A DNA stretch of 64,000 nucleotides from contig NW_024088242.1 in NCBI RefSeq assembly GCF_009730915.1, forward strand, positions 1 through 64,000, written 5' to 3'. How positions within the stretch are numbered: position 1 is the first letter of the stretch; every line of letters begins with the position of its first letter. The translations under genes and the position numbers were made by a program. This document shows, in pieces, positions 33,960 to 45,237 of this stretch. The notes under the pieces are model-generated. The model had not been told where the DNA came from. It made no database searches and saw only the letters and a list, made by a program, of their open reading frames with translations. The DNA comes from Dioscorea cayenensis subsp. rotundata. Lineage: Eukaryota > Streptophyta > Magnoliopsida > Dioscoreales > Dioscoreaceae.

Positions 33960-36900
33960 ATGGCCTCATCGGCGCCCTACCAATGGGGGGAAACGGTGTC
34001 CTCAGCTGTGCATTCGCGCTACAAAGCGCTTCCCAAGAAGGGGAAACCTCAGGGCCGGGAAAACGACTGTTCTCGCCGCTTTCCTCCTCTCCTCCCCATT
34101 CATGGTCGAACCTAAGCCCGTCCAGCCCCTGTACCCTAAATCAATCCTAAATCTTGTCGATTTTCATCTCAGATCTCGAAGTCGTGGCTCTCGGCACTGG
34201 GACCAAAATGCATCGGTGGATCCCTTCTTAGCCCTCGTGGGAATGTTGTCAATGACTCTCACGCCGAGATCATTGCAAGGCAGAGCCCTCTTGAGGTTTG
34301 TTTTATCCCTTTCAAATCTTTTATGTGCTTTTTGTATGAAAGACCAGATTATTCTATGATTTTTCTTTCGTGGGTGGGCAGGTTCTTTTTATTCAGAAAT
34401 TCTGTGGATTGATCAGAAAGAGCGTAATGGCGAACAGAAAATGGCTTTTCTTTTCGATGCTGAGCAAGGGAAGTATGTGATGAGCCCCTGGTTGAGATTG
34501 CATTTATATGTCACCCAAATTCCATGTACGCCCTTTGTCTTGCAGTTTCTATGGATGTTTTTGTTGTTCTTTAGGATACTGCTGCCTTTTTTATTTTTTA
34601 TTTTTATTTTTTGGCTTCACTTTTTGTTGGTAATCTTTTGTTTGATGTTTCCATTGTAGGTGGGGTTTTTTCTATGGCTTTATCTCAAGCATTGCATATG
34701 CGGAGTTCTATTGATGGTGATTCATCATCTACAGGGAAAACGAAAGACTCCAATGGTTTGTTCACTGTCATATTTTCTCAATTGTGCAAGTTTTGACTTT
34801 GTTTTGTATGGGCACTTGAATGGACTGTTTGTTCTACAATGGGGAGTCTTTTTTCTAACCTAGATGAAAAGTTTGGAAAGAAGCAATTGATGATATCACT
34901 GCATTGCTTGCGGAGGCACACTTATTTGCATGAAACATATTTTCTAATTGAATTTTTAAATAAATATTTTTCATTGAGCTGATGGACGGACAGATGCATC
35001 AGTGACTCCAGTTATTGGCTGCCCTGAATTTGTTCAGATGGTCCAAAAGAAGCCTGGACGCGGTGACACAACTTTGTCAATGAGTTGCTTTGATAAGATA
35101 ACACGGTGGACTGTTGTTGGACTTCAAGGTTTGGTTGGTTCTCAAAGATCTCTCTGTGTAATGTCTTTTTATCCGAGGCATTGCCAATCATGTCTCTTTT
35201 AGAAAATCTCATGGATATTCAGGGCCATTATATGCTTAGATCATGTCATATCATTCTGATTTAGTGCTTGAGGTTTTTGTGAAGTTATCTATATTGCTCT
35301 TAGTAGGAGCACTAATTGCAGGTTTTATGAAAATGTTATTATTTTTTAGATGTAATAGTGCAATTTAAAACTTAGTTTCCTTTCAAACTTTCAGTGAAGG
35401 TAATACTTGTTCTATAGGTGCTCACTCACCTTGTGCATGTCTTGAAACAAAGTAAGAATTATATGTGAGTGATGACTTGATCAGACTTTACTTATGTTCT
35501 CTGAACCCTGAACCCTTTATTGTATTCTTAATGAGTTATTTATTATTAAATCTGCAGCTGTTATCTTACATAATTTATGACTAATGTTGACAGTACAAAT
35601 TCATGTATCAAGTTTAACATTAAATGCATGCTGATTACTCAATCAATTTTTTACTTATTCCTGCTTGTTGTTCTTCCCCTTGAAAGTTATGAAATTATTT
35701 CTTACATTCATGCTGGATGTTAATGAACTCTTGTTTGGTCTGCTTCAGGAGCTTTACTTTCTCACTTGGTGCAACCTGTCTATCTATCTACTATTACGGT
35801 GGGCAATTCTTGTTGTGATGCTTGCAGAGAATTTTACTTTGAACATCTAGAAAAGGCTTTTTGTAGTCGAATGGCTACTCTACCCAAGAAAGTTTCAAGC
35901 TCCTTTGAAGTGCTCAAGGTGGTTTGCTTTGCTTAATAGTAGTAGGATATATCCCCAAAAACTGTTAGCTCACGAGAGAAAATTTGTGTTCAACAGCCTT
36001 GTATCTATTGGTCTTCTGTCCCTTTGAAGGAATTCCAACAACCTCATGGTGACGATCCCAATTTAACATGCGGGTAGCTGATGGTTCTCATTTTCGCTGC
36101 AGTATGCATTGATAAATGAATTTTTTGCAACTTATTGCAGGCATGCTAGCTCATAAAGTAAAATCTCTATGTTTTTTTCCCTACTTGTAGGTATTCAATA
36201 TGTTGGAATAGATCTGGTCTGCATGAGGTTATCTTGGGAACAACAGGGAGGAAGCAAGGCACATCTACTAAAGGGGCATTGTCCCGATCAACGGAGTCAT
36301 CACTATGCAAGTATGGGAGATACATTCCGTCCACTGTTTCAAAAGTCAACTTTCCATTTTCTTTTACGATTGATCTATGGTTTGGGTAATTTAGGGGCAG
36401 ATCTTTCTTTGTTTTGAAATGACTTGTGAGACTAGATTGTTTATTAATGCACTACTGCACTGAAACTGGTATGTGCCTACCTCTTTTCTGATCCCAGGAG
36501 AAGGTTGCTGGAAGTATTCATGAGTTTGAAGCACAAATTGCCTTTTGGGTCTCAAGCTGAAGAAATTCTTTATAGTGAACTGAAGGTGATTATTTTATCT
36601 GATAATCTATGAAAAGGTGAACAACACTGCCAACATGAGCATTCACAATATATATTTGTCAAGCAAAAAGTTAATATCCAGAAATATCTCTTGGTATTAA
36701 CAAAAGGGCATTTTGTCACAAAACCGGGTAATTGCTATTATACCTCTTTAAAAAACCATGTATGCTTATATACTGCTGCATATCATCATTGTTTGCTTAT
36801 GTGCTCCTATAATGAAAGTCCATTAAAAGACATTTATAAAAGGACCAAAGTGCCCCTCACTTTGTTCTCTTCATCCAGATTGGGAGAGAGAGGGGAAAGA

Positions 36901-37169
36901 GAGTATAACGTTCAATGGTAAATATATTTTTTATTGGATTTTTAAGATGCCTTTTATACATAGGGCCAGCAAACTGCTGATGCCTGTTCTTGTAAAATTT
37001 TGAACAACTCTGTTTTTGTAAACTGTTGTGACAAATTTGTTTCCACTTGCAGGGCATGGCTTATGAGTACCAATCTGCTCTCAAGGTCTTAAAAGAGAGC
37101 CCACCCTTCATCACTTGGCATCCAAAGGTTTCAGACCTCGAGGCCTTTTCTTCTAGAAAACATCCTTAG
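33960..37169 (+). CDS. TAD1: tRNA-specific adenosine deaminase 1, ten exons
   Basis: TAD1/ADAT1 enzymes convert adenosine 37 of tRNA-Ala to inosine. Approximate exons: 33960-34104, 34173-34299, 34382-34525, 34660-34755, 34994-35128, 35749-35918, 35997-36073, 36191-36310, 36498-36585, 37053-37169. The first reads [19 protein letters not shown]. Exon 2 has VVALGTGTK and NDSHAEIIA, with the zinc-binding His and proton-shuttling Glu of HAE. Exons 3/4 give QIPCG (zinc Cys); exon 5 gives [17 protein letters not shown] (third zinc ligand). Exon 6 has [15 protein letters not shown], exon 8 [17 protein letters not shown]. The end is [12 protein letters not shown] with TAG at 37167-37169. Exons 3 to 10 join in frame with GT-AG borders. 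Exons 1 and 2 carry about three single-base indels (near 34060, 34208 and 34285), so the start is unreadable as it stands, through assembly error or recent decay. The symbol follows the Arabidopsis name. Confidence 0.88.
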
Positions 37170-37981
37170 TCTAGCTAAAAAAATAGCGTGTCAATGATGT
37201 CATTACAACAGAGGTTCTTTCAGTCTAGGTGTGTTCATCGATTCGCCCCGGAACGAGGAATATCCTTGATTGATTACATATTTACATTATGGAGGACAAG
37301 TATTTGATCTTCATTTTCATTAAATTAAGAACTGTATTTTGATGCTGCTAGTAGAAGTGAAATCACCATATGATGGACCTGAAGGCAGATTCAGCAGCTT
37401 GAAGAGTATTTTCCACTCCAGTGCCTGTGAGGTTACTATTGTGAAATCTTGCGGGAGACTTTAAGGAAAACTCTGTCGACATGGTGATTATTTATAAATT
37501 TTATTTAACAGCATCTGTTACTGACTTAGTTCATGGCACTTGTCATAGCTTTAATTGATTAAGTTGGAACAGCCATTTTGAGGTGCTATGATGTTATGGT
37601 GATCTGTCCTAATATGGTTGTCGTATTGTCTGATCTGCCTAGAGTCTTAAGAAATAGCTGATTCTTTTCAAGTGCTCTCACACCTAACATAAAAATGCAA
37701 GATGATGTGGCTGGCAACTATAGCTATCATAATGCTGTCATTATGCTTTTATTGACTGCAGGCATGATGCCACCAATCAGAAATAAAGAATTCCAATTCG
37801 TAGTCTTGTGGCTTTCTTGATCATTGATTAAAATTTATTTCATGCTGAGATGCAATGAGTCACAGAGCATGCGTGCCCGCTGCAAATATGCTAGTTGCCT
37901 CACGTCTTTTCGCATACAGGTATACAGATATAACTATGATTTAAGATTTATCTTGCAAAACATCCATACTTGTACCTTTCA
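37170..37981. other. 3' regions between converging genes
   Basis: No coding sequence recognised. It should hold the 3' untranslated parts of TAD1 (plus strand) and of the HMA-domain gene (minus strand), which end about 810 bases apart. Confidence 0.5.
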
Positions 37982-38515
37982 CTACTTTTTCTCTTCCTTC
38001 TTTTCATCCTTTTTTTCCACTTTCTTTTCATCCTTTTTCTCGTCTTTCTTCTCTTCTTTCTTCTCGTCTTTCTTCTCTTCTTTCTTCTCGTCTTTCTTCT
38101 CTTCTTTAGCAGGTCCAACTGTTACTATATCGATCTTCCCGATTTTCTTCAGCTTTTTAGCAATGGCAACTGTATCCATCTCTCCGATGATTGTCATCTT
38201 CTGCTCTTTCAGATCAATTGCGATCGAGTTTATCCCTGTTTCATTGAACACACATCCACATGTTAGTTCACAATCAAAGAAACTCAAAACTCAAAAAAAT
38301 ATGAACACAAATGTTGATGTACGCATACCATAGATATCTGCAACAGCTTCCATGGCTTTCTGTTTGGTTTTCTCATCATTCATGGCCAAAAATTTTTGAG
38401 CACCACCTTTTTGCTGAACAAAATACAGACCATTAGCGTTTTTGTTTTGGGTATAGAAACATGGAAAGAAAACCAACAAAGAAGAGAACGAAACGAATTT
38501 ACTTACTTCCACCAT
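37982..38515 (-). CDS. HMA-domain (HIPP-like) protein with Lys/Glu tail
   Basis: Three exons on the minus strand: 38515-38507 (Met-Val-Glu), 38413-38329 and 38235-37982, all with GT-AG borders and joining in frame to 115 residues. A nine-base first exon is typical of plant heavy-metal-associated isoprenylated plant proteins (HIPPs). The HMA fold covers about residues 4-70, with NDEKTKQKAMEAVADIYG, INSIAIDLKEQKMTIIGEMD and KKIGKIDIVTVGPAKE. The usual metal-binding CxxC in the first loop is absent, as in several HIPP relatives, so copper or cadmium binding is doubtful. The last 35 or so residues are repeats of EEKKDEKK. No C-terminal CaaX isoprenylation box is present. Such proteins are linked to stress and pathogen responses, but no specific role can be given. 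The frame is clean, so it is probably a functional gene. Confidence 0.85.
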
Positions 38516-39306
38516 CTTGAGCTGGGAAGATGAACCAAACCAACCAGCCAGAGTGATGTCAGACCGCAGAACGTGGCCCTTATTATTGAGCATGTTTGAT
38601 TATGATACACCCTAGCCAACACGTAGTTATCATAGGACTCTATATAAGAGTGATGTAAAAAAAGTTTGGTGCTGTTTCCTGTTAAGATATCTTGCCTGTT
38701 TAAAAATGTTCTGCAGGATAAGTAAAAACAAAATGTACTGCTGCATTTGGTTTGAGGTGACGCGAATGTTTTAGTCAAAGAGCAGCCGGCCAAATGTTTG
38801 GACTTGGGCGGCCTAGTACAGTTCTTGAAAAAAATAATTCATTTTTCAAGCTGGATCCCGTGAAGGATTTGTTGGTGTCAGAGCAACCAGCGTGAAAAAT
38901 GTTTGTCATGTTTCTGTTTATTGGAGATGTCATACTAAAAAATATTGTGTAAATTATCCGGTTCCAATGTTTGATCTTGATGAACTGCATTTGTATGGCA
39001 GTAGTCCCAATAAAATTAAAATTAGAAAAAACAGAAATAATATTATTGCATGGATGCCCTGTTTTCCCATTAATTTAAGGTTTTATAATGTAATATTTCG
39101 TGTCAAACAAAAAAAACGGTTATTAAATATGATGTGTATAATCTCGTCATGATATTATTAAACAAATACTAATTTTGCCATCTGTTTCAATGAAATTCTC
39201 TGATTAAATTTTGTTCTTATTATTTCTATTTAATATTTTTCTACAATTTTGTGATAGACCACCTTGAACTTATTTAAAGAACATTCATGCTGGGACCATC
39301 TACAAG
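38516..39306. other. Upstream region of the HMA-domain gene
   Basis: Likely promoter and 5' untranslated region of the minus-strand gene in the first few hundred bases, then AT-rich DNA up to the retrotransposon. No other gene recognised. Confidence 0.45.
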
Positions 39307-39311
39307 CTTAC
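39307..39311. repeat. Target-site duplication CTTAC (left)
   Basis: CTTAC immediately precedes the 5' LTR and recurs at 43116-43120. Confidence 0.9.
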
Positions 39312-40537
39312 TGTAAGGGTCTCACCTTATGCGCTCGGCGGTGGGCAGGTCCATGCCGAGGGAGGATGACCGATGAAGCCAAGATGGGTCAAAATCCAAA
39401 GTCCAAATGAGGCACTAGTCGTCCCAGGTGGCCTATGTGCGGGAGGCGGCCGCACATGATCGTGGGATCCCAACCGGAGTCTTGAGCGAGAGGTGCGCAG
39501 TCACGGCGTCGCTGCATGTCAGCGAGTGCTCGCTAGGCAACGTCTTGAGGGCAAGATGCGGCGTGGTAATGGGATCATGACCGAGGAACCGGATGGGTGA
39601 TATTTGGCTAAGTATGGGCCAAAAGGAGCCGATCGCGTTAGTATCCAGAAGACGGCCCGATATGGACTTGTACGGGCTCGGTCAGCAGATAGGCGAAAAC
39701 GTGAGGCGGGGAGCTCTTAGCCACCATGAGCCGAAGATGATCACGAGGCGCATGGGCGCGCTACCGTGGGTCTTTACCGAGAGGAATGGCCGAGAATTAA
39801 CAGACTACCGAAGTGTATCGGCACCCGAGGGCCGATAGGCGCGCGCTGCCGGGAGTATGCGGCGCGTTGGCCGGGTGATCCGAGACCGTTATCGATCGGG
39901 TGAGCGATGCGATCTGGCAGCAGCTGTAGCGCATCCTGATGGTGGCTCGGGGACTGAGTCTCGGAACATCGTAGAAGCGTGTTTCTTTGATGCTAGTAAC
40001 AGCATGAGCGATGTGTTAGTTGTGACGAGACGGCTGAATGATTCTTGGCCACAAGTTAGAAGGGTCGGTTCCCTTCTCTTTGGAGGGTGTTTGGCTATAA
40101 ATAGCCCGCCTCCTCCCTCTCATATGGGCAGCTAGAGACTAAGTAAAGGGCTGAGCTTCCTTGGGAGAGAAGCTTGTTCTTTAGGGCTTTGTTCACCTTC
40201 ATCTCTTGGTGGAGAGAAGGTCTTGGCTGTGTGTTGTTGGCTTGTGGTGTCTTTCGGATCCTTTACATTGAGAGTTTATGTTTTTCTCTCAAGCTTCTTG
40301 TCTTGTGCGGTTTTCTTCATGTAGCCTTGGTGTGATGTGCGGATGATCCATCCTGGACCCTTCATGATGTCTATGCTTGTGTTTGCATGTTTACTAACCT
40401 TGTTGACTTGATAGGGCATGGTTGCTTGCAAGTTCTTGGGCTGATTTCGGTCCTAGGCATTGAAGGCTGGCTCGGCGCCTTGGTGGTGTGACGAGCGCCG
40501 CGCGGTGATCGTTGGTGCGATCGGGAGGGCCTTGACA
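39312..40537 (+). repeat. 5' LTR
   Basis: Starts TGTAAGGGTCTCACC and ends GGGCCTTGACA. A TATA box (GGCTATAAATAGCC) lies at about 40094-40107, giving a transcript start near 40130. ORFs inside the LTR are not conserved in the 3' copy and are ignored. Confidence 0.9.
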
Positions 40538-40539
40538 AC

Positions 40540-40552
40540 TGGTATCAGAGCC
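40540..40552 (+). other. Primer-binding site, initiator tRNA-Met
   Basis: TGGTATCAGAGCC two bases after the LTR end, the standard complement of the 3' end of plant initiator tRNA-Met. Confidence 0.9.
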
Positions 40553-40631
40553 TTTATCCCCCACCAAAGGAGACAAGCTGACGGCAACAGGCTGCTGTTA
40601 GGCGAAGAAACAAGACAAGGCTTTTATTCGA

Positions 40632-41180
40632 ATGGCTCGGACAATAACGTAGAGACTGGACCAGCTAGAGGCTCGCGTGGAACTCATCGAACGGACGCTG
40701 ATGCGGTTCGTGGAGATGCTTGGTTGCTTCGGCGATGGTAACGATGAAGCACCCATCCGATCCGTGTTTACAAGGCTGATGGAACTAGACCTTCACGGAG
40801 CCATGATGGAGCAATCTATGCACACTTTGGCTGCGGAAGTCCAGGCTCTTAGGGCCGAGATAGGGACGACTCCGTCTTCGAGGTCGTCTAGAGTCCAAGA
40901 AGAAACGACAAGGCCAAGGAAAAGAGTTATGAGAGCCAATATATGGCGGGCTAGGACACAACGTTGGTAGCGCGAGAGAGCTCGTGGAACGGAGGAAACC
41001 CAAGAGGGTTCTCATCCTCTTGCGGTGAGATTTCCTTCCCCTGACCGTCGTGATGGTGTTGGTCCTAGCCAGGCTCCACGAGATTCGGAGGAGAACATGG
41101 CGATCGTACCGGTTCGGAGTGGCCGCAATGGGAGCGACCCATCCTCCAAGGAATCCACTGTCCGCTTGGGTTCGGCATGA
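40632..41180 (+). pseudogene. gag-like stub of the non-autonomous element
   Basis: An ATG at 40632-40634 opens a frame reading Met-Ala-Arg-Thr-Ile-Thr, then an in-frame TAG at codon 7 (40650-40652), then RLDQLEARVELIERTLMRF. This heptad-like helix is typical of the N-terminus of plant Ty3 Gag proteins. An internal Met at 40677 opens 97 codons ending with another TAG at 40968-40970. The same frame runs on as RERARGTEETQEG until a TGA near 41178. No capsid core (retro-gag) or zinc knuckle follows. Two amber stops in one long frame may be mutations or sites of readthrough. The product, if any, would be a coiled-coil fragment that might join the Gag of a partner element (inference). Confidence 0.6.
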
Positions 41181-41902
41181 TGGGAACGGCGGGACAGAGA
41201 ACGAAGCCCGTATATCTAGACGCTTAGGAGGGCATCGGGATGTTAATATGTCAAAAGGGTTATGTATGTGTGTATGCTCTTTTGAATGGTGTATGTTTTG
41301 ATGCCTTTGTTTTTATGTAACCATGAGGGCAGTCCCTCTTTTGTTGTCATGTGTTATTGCTCTTTTATGGCAATTTTGGGTTATGTAATCCCCTTTCTTG
41401 CAGCAAAGCGTATGGGAGTAGGGGGAGCTTGATTGGCGGAGGCAAGTGTTCGCTAGGCCGCAGGAAAAGGCGAGCATGGGCGCGTTTGTCCGGCCGAGAA
41501 GGGCAAAGGCGAGGCGGTGTGCTTGGCTGAGATTTGGCGGGAACGGGCGCGGGTTGTTTGGCCGAGGGCAAGCTTCGTGACCTTACTATCCTGAGTTGGC
41601 AACGAAAGAAGCATGGGTGCTAGTGGGCTGTGATGGTAATTAACATGGCGAACGGATTCTCCATGTTATGGCGTCAAGACATCATCGACGGACCGATGAC
41701 ATTGGAGTTCGGTGATGAACCTCCATATTCCACTTGGTTTTTGGTGATAAAAACTTAAGTTGGAAATTTAAAACGGTGCGAGCCAAAGAAGACGTTCTTT
41801 GGAAATTCCGTGTGGGAAAATCCGACTATTGGCGTTAGTTTGGCCGTATAAGGTTAATGTAAACCCTTAGCCCCGTTCGACGAGGGCGTCGAACTTTCTC
41901 TA
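41181..41902 (+). other. Non-coding internal region of the element
   Basis: No domain recognised. AT- and GC-rich patches alternate up to the polypurine tract. Confidence 0.5.
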
Positions 41903-41914
41903 GTGGGGGTGGTT
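41903..41914 (+). other. Polypurine tract
   Basis: GTGGGGGTGG followed by TT directly before the TGTAAGG start of the 3' LTR; this is the plus-strand primer site. Confidence 0.8.
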
Positions 41915-43115
41915 TGTAAGGGTCTCACCTTATGCGCTCGGCGGTGGGCAGGTCCATGCCGAGGGAGGATGACCGATGAAGCCAAGATGGGTCAAAATCC
42001 AAGTCCAAATGAGGCACTAGTCGTCCGGTGGCCTATGTGCGGGGAGCGGCCGCACATGATCAGGGATCCCAACCGGGAGTGCCGAGCGAGAGGTGCGCAG
42101 GCACGGTGCCGCGCAATACCGAGTGCTCGCTAGGCAACGTGCGGGGCAAGATGCGCGTGGTAATGGGATCATGACCGAGGAACCGGGATGGGTGATATTT
42201 GGCTAAGTATGGGCCAAAAGGAGCCAGATCTGCGTTAGTATCGGCAGTACGGTCGATATGGACTTGTACGGTCGGTCAACAGATAGGGCAGGCGGAGCGG
42301 GAGCTCTTAGCCAGCCATGAGCCAGCATGATACGAGGCGCATGGGCGCGCTACCGTGGGTCTTTACCGAGAGGAATGGCCGAGAATTAACAGACTACCGA
42401 AGTGTATCGGCACCCGAGGGCCGATAGGCGCGCGCTGCCGGGAGTATGCGGCGCGTTGGCCCGGTGATCCGAGACCGTTACCGATCAGGTGAACAGTGCG
42501 TTAGTTGACCGGGAGTATGCGGCGCGTTGGCCGGCTGAGTCTGGAACACTGTAGAACTGTGTTTCTTTGGTACTGTAGCACTGTAGCAGTGTGTTAGTTG
42601 TGACGAGACGGCTGAATGATTCTTGGCCACAAGTTAGAAGGGTCGGTTCCCTTCTCTTTGGAGGGTGTTTGGCTATAAATAGCCCGCCTCCTCCCTCTCA
42701 TATGGGCAGCTAGAGACTAAGTAAAGGGCTGAGCTTCCTTGGGAGAGAAGCTTGTTCTTTAGGGCTTTGTTCACCTTCATCTCTTGGTGGAGAGAAGGTC
42801 TTGGCTGTGTGTTGTTGGCTTGTGGTGTCTTTCGGATCCTTTACATTGAGAGTTTATGTTTTTCTCTCAAGCTTCTTGTCTTGTGCGGTTTTCTTCATGT
42901 AGCCTTGGTGTGATGTGCGGATGATCCATCCTGGACCCTTCATGATGTCTATGCTTGTGTTTGCATGTTTACTAACCTTGTTGACTTGATAGGGCATGGT
43001 TGCTTGCAAGTTCTTGGGCTGATTTCGGTCCTAGGCATTGAAGGCTGGCTCGGCGCCTTGGTGGTGTGACGAGCGCCGCGCGGTGATCATTGGTGCGATC
43101 GGGAGGGCCGTGACA
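41915..43115 (+). repeat. 3' LTR
   Basis: Matches the 5' LTR. From about 42,600 to the end only two differences were noticed. The 41,990-42,600 part differs at many positions, mostly in GC-rich words, and includes a section (42,490-42,600) that looks replaced. Confidence 0.9.
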
Positions 43116-43120
43116 CTTAC
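43116..43120. repeat. Target-site duplication CTTAC (right)
   Basis: Exact copy of 39307-39311. Confidence 0.9.
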
Positions 43121-45237
43121 CAAGTTGGATAATTTTTGGGCGTATATAATCATATTCTTCAGAATTCCACTCATAGTCTAATGCGTATAGAACTGAATCA
43201 CATAACGTTTAAAGAAAACCTGTTCACGACCACAAGCAATTTGAAGCTATTAAAATAAGAGAAGCTAGTAAGAATAAAAGATGTGCTTGATTATTGTTTC
43301 ATTGCAGGCAATTTCTTCAATTTGGGATTTCCTTTTTAGCAATCAAGGACTGTCTTCAAGTAATTACGACAATAACTATGTTTAAAGATCAGATCATGTA
43401 AAATCAAAAACTGAAAAACTAATATAATTAAAATTCTATATCATTATCCATAAATCAAGGATGGATCCACATCGGTGGCAGCCCTGGCAAGCGGGTCAGA
43501 AAATTTTAAAAAAATAATATTCGAGAAGGGTTAAGCCTAAGATTTTTTTATATGAATATTAATGTTTTATAATATTTTATTTGTATTTGATGAATATATA
43601 GTGGGCATGTGTTTGAGTGGTTTGTGGGAGTAGGATGATAGGAGCCCAGCATGGTTCAAGTCCAAGAGGTTGTAATGTTAAATTTTTAGTAATTTTAGTA
43701 ATTAAAAACAAGTTTTTTTAAAAAAAATCACCGAAATTTTTAAAATTATAAAAAAATAAAAAATGTTCTAAACTTTATTATTTTTTTAATAATTAAGAAA
43801 AAAATTAAATTAATAATATAGTATGACAATCTTAAAAAATTTCAATGAAAATATTTTCTTATTTAATAAACTACTAAAATTCAAGTTTTAATAAAATTTG
43901 AGAAATTGTTCTAAACATCCTTTACAATGATAGCAGTTGACTTCAACCCCAATACGGATGAGTTATGGTTCTGCCACTGGTTGTGGTTGGGCTGAGGAGA
44001 AGCCATTGTTGGGCTAAAAATGCCGGAAAATTAAAGAGTGACGAAGATGAGAACATTGATTTTTATTTAAGCCCAAGTTGAATTAAATTCCTGGGTCCGC
44101 CATAAATTATTAGAATCTTATAATTTAATAATTTGGATTAACATGAGCCCAATTTTAAATAAAGCTAGATAGATTAATACATTTTACTTATAATTATTAA
44201 TGAAAATTATATAATAAAAAATGTTATTGCAGGGTAAATATTCTCATTTTGATGTCATAAGACAGGTGAGACAAACAAGCACATTCTTATTGCATAATTT
44301 AACATTTATATTTATTCACTTATGGGTCTCTTTTTTACAATGTTTAATCTAATTTTTGTAAAATATTTCTTTTTATTTCTATGCAAGTAACTATATGACA
44401 ATTAATGAGAAGTATATTATTTTAGTGTAAAGTACATGAAGGTCCTGATATAGTTGTAATTTCATCTCATGGAAGCTTATTCACGGTGACAGAGTGAAAG
44501 CACTTGTGGAGGAAGTTGTAGTAAAGAAATTTAAACAAAAGTCCAAGTTAAAGAAAACTGAGCAGTACTTGGCTATCTACAGTTATCATGCGGAATTTAA
44601 ATAGGTGAAATAGAGAAGGCCTGAATGATGTAATGGAACCTGAATGGTAAAGTTGCCCTAAATGATATCATGAGAACCAGTTAATGCAAATTGCTAAGAA
44701 TCTACATAGAAAATTATAAGAGGGGAGCAGCACAATCTAATCAATAGTGTAAGGAAATCTGAACAATAATTGTCAAACTATAATTATTTATTTACGTATA
44801 TTCAACCAAGTAATACTAAAATCTAAGCATCAGTGAAAAAAAAATCTAAGCTTTAGGTACGGGACACTAACTATCTTCAGAGATAAATCTAAGTAAGAAG
44901 GTTAGAGTCTAAATAGCTATGTAAGCAAATTAGAATAGTAAGTATTAGACTCAAAGTATTTACATAGATAGCTTTGAGAAGTGCCTTGTTTTTTCTCAAC
45001 TGTTTATCAAGATCCAATTAGTGCATGAAGTACAGCAGTTGGGTAATAAATCATTGAATGAGAAGAGTTACACTAAGTCAATTTAATTTTTTAGAGGCAG
45101 ACATGAAGAGATGGTTTTTTAAAACCGGCTCCATAATTAAAATAAAGAAATCATTCCATTTTTAAAACCGGTTTAAATTAACCGCATACAAAAATTAAAT
45201 TTCATACATGATGCTTTTTACGGCCTTCTTCGTTTGC
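43121..45237. other. Intergenic AT-rich DNA
   Basis: No gene recognised. Around 43,460-44,110 the phrases GGTGGCAGCCCTGG and CCTGGGTCCGCC resemble ends of plant miniature transposons, but I could not match them into terminal repeats. The rest is AT-rich with no repeats of note. Confidence 0.4.

Larger units (their letters stand above)
39312..43115 (+). mobile_element. Complete non-autonomous LTR retrotransposon (3.8 kb)
   Basis: Two direct LTRs (1226 and 1201 bases), perfect CTTAC duplications, an initiator tRNA-Met primer site and a polypurine tract define a full element. The internal part is only 1377 bases and contains a gag-like N-terminal stub and no protease, RT, RNase H or integrase. 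It must have been mobilised by another element's enzymes, as for LARD, TR-GAG or similar deletion derivatives. The last 500 bases of the LTRs are almost identical, so insertion was recent. Confidence 0.9.

Noticed and set aside
38775..38990. Possible small genes upstream of the HMA-domain gene
   Set aside because: Several overlapping short ORFs on both strands without homology or conserved features; promoter region is the better reading.
43460..44110. Candidate miniature inverted-repeat transposon
   Set aside because: Phrases at both ends recall plant miniature elements but I could not pair them into terminal repeats or find a target duplication.
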